The notes under the pieces are model-generated. The model was not told where the DNA came from and ran no database searches. It was given only the letters and a program-made list of their open reading frames with translations. From the NCBI GenBank assembly GCA_900319255.1, contig ONNU01000065.1, forward strand, positions 1 through 5,605: a DNA stretch of 5,605 nt, in the 5' to 3' direction. A program made the translations under genes and the position numbers. Source of the DNA: an uncultured Eubacteriales bacterium (GTDB taxonomy: Bacteria > Bacillota > Clostridia > Oscillospirales > Acutalibacteraceae). Below, piece after piece: positions 5,335 to 5,605 of this stretch (positions are counted from its first letter, which is position 1; each line of letters begins with the position of its first letter).

Positions 5335-5605
5335 CAGGCAACGGGCGTCAGCCTCGTTGCCGGACGGAACGGAATGAGCAGGCAGCGGTCGCCAGCCTCG
5401 CTGCCGGACGGAACGGAATGAACAGGCAACGGGCGCCAGCCTCGCTGCCGGACGGAACGGAATGAGCAGGCAACGGGCGCCAGCCTCGCTGCCGGACGGA
5501 ACGGAATGAACAGGCAACGGGCGCCAGCCTCGTTGCCGGACGGAACGGAATGAGCAGGCAACGGGCGCCAGCCTCGCTGCCGGACGGAACGGAATGAGCA
5601 GGCAA
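5335..5605. repeat. 44-bp tandem repeat array, six full copies plus a partial copy at the edge
   Basis: Units start at 5335, 5379, 5423, 5467, 5511 and 5555, and a seventh starts at 5599 and runs off the window, so the true length is unknown. Each unit opens with CAGGCA and ends with CGGACGGAACGGAATGAR. Copies differ at only a few positions: G or A near the end, A or G in the left stem arm, T or C in the right arm, and a few bases in the centre of units 1 and 2. Each unit holds a hairpin with 7-base arms 11 bases apart. There are no variable spacers. The array starts 11 bases after the palindromic element and is more GC-rich than the genes. The period is not a multiple of three, and open - strand frames across it lack ATG starts, so I do not call a gene. 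Confidence 0.95.

Noticed and set aside
5153..5465. + strand frames downstream of the Ig-like gene
   Set aside because: They run through the terminator-like stem, the palindromic element and the array. They have no ribosome site and look like translated repeats.
5241..5561. - strand repeat-rich protein genes across the array
   Set aside because: All three - strand frames are open simply because the unit lacks stops. Starts would be TTG without ribosome sites, and the composition is Arg/Pro/Ser-rich as expected from GC-rich non-coding repeats.
5335..5605. CRISPR array
   Set aside because: The period is 44 bp with the whole unit repeated. There are no variable spacers between copies and no cas genes in the window.
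5335..5605. Integron attC array or other cassette array
   Set aside because: The units are directly adjacent 44-bp copies with no cassettes between them, and they lack the attC core-site layout.

Overview
The window looks like chromosomal DNA from a low-to-mid GC Firmicute, most likely a Ruminococcus-type member of the Oscillospiraceae. This is inferred from AG-rich ribosome binding sites, AT-rich spacers, a secreted bacterial Ig-like protein and a palindrome-rich intergenic repeat of a style I associate with that group. The taxonomic call is an impression from content and was not tested by a search.

Layout from left to right: (1) positions 1-1581, + strand, hold most of a sodium-coupled neurotransmitter/amino-acid symporter (NSS/SNF family). 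Its N-terminus lies before the window and it has an odd Ala/Gly/Lys-rich tail. (2) A symmetric stem at 1665-1701 works as a terminator on both strands for this gene and the convergent gene beyond it. (3) Positions 1718-2143, - strand, encode a small YbjN-like protein. (4) A roughly 435-base divergent spacer (2144-2578) carries GC-rich and AT-rich inverted repeats and a plausible promoter. (5) Positions 2579-4096, + strand, encode a full-length YifB/ComM AAA+ ATPase. (6) A 194-base spacer has a strong extended -10 promoter and a leader that folds into a three-helix shape. (7) Positions 4291-5148, + strand, encode a secreted protein with two clear and one degenerate Big_2 Ig-like domains. (8) From 5149 to the right edge there is no convincing gene. 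A possible terminator is followed by a compact palindromic element (about 5221-5323), and then by a 44-bp tandem repeat (5335 to beyond 5605) with six full copies.

The genes do not form an operon. Each appears to be its own transcription unit, and nothing ties their functions together: solute import, an unknown YbjN-fold function, DNA processing in transformation or recombination, and the cell surface.

The least ordinary part is the right end. Each 44-bp unit can form a hairpin. The stem differences between copies keep pairing in all six units when read on the - strand (A-T, G-C or G-U), but leave A/C mismatches in three units when read on the + strand. This hints at a functional - strand RNA or single-stranded DNA, but rests on one stem position and few copies. 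The second candidate is the structured leader before the Ig-like gene, which I could not match to a known riboswitch class.
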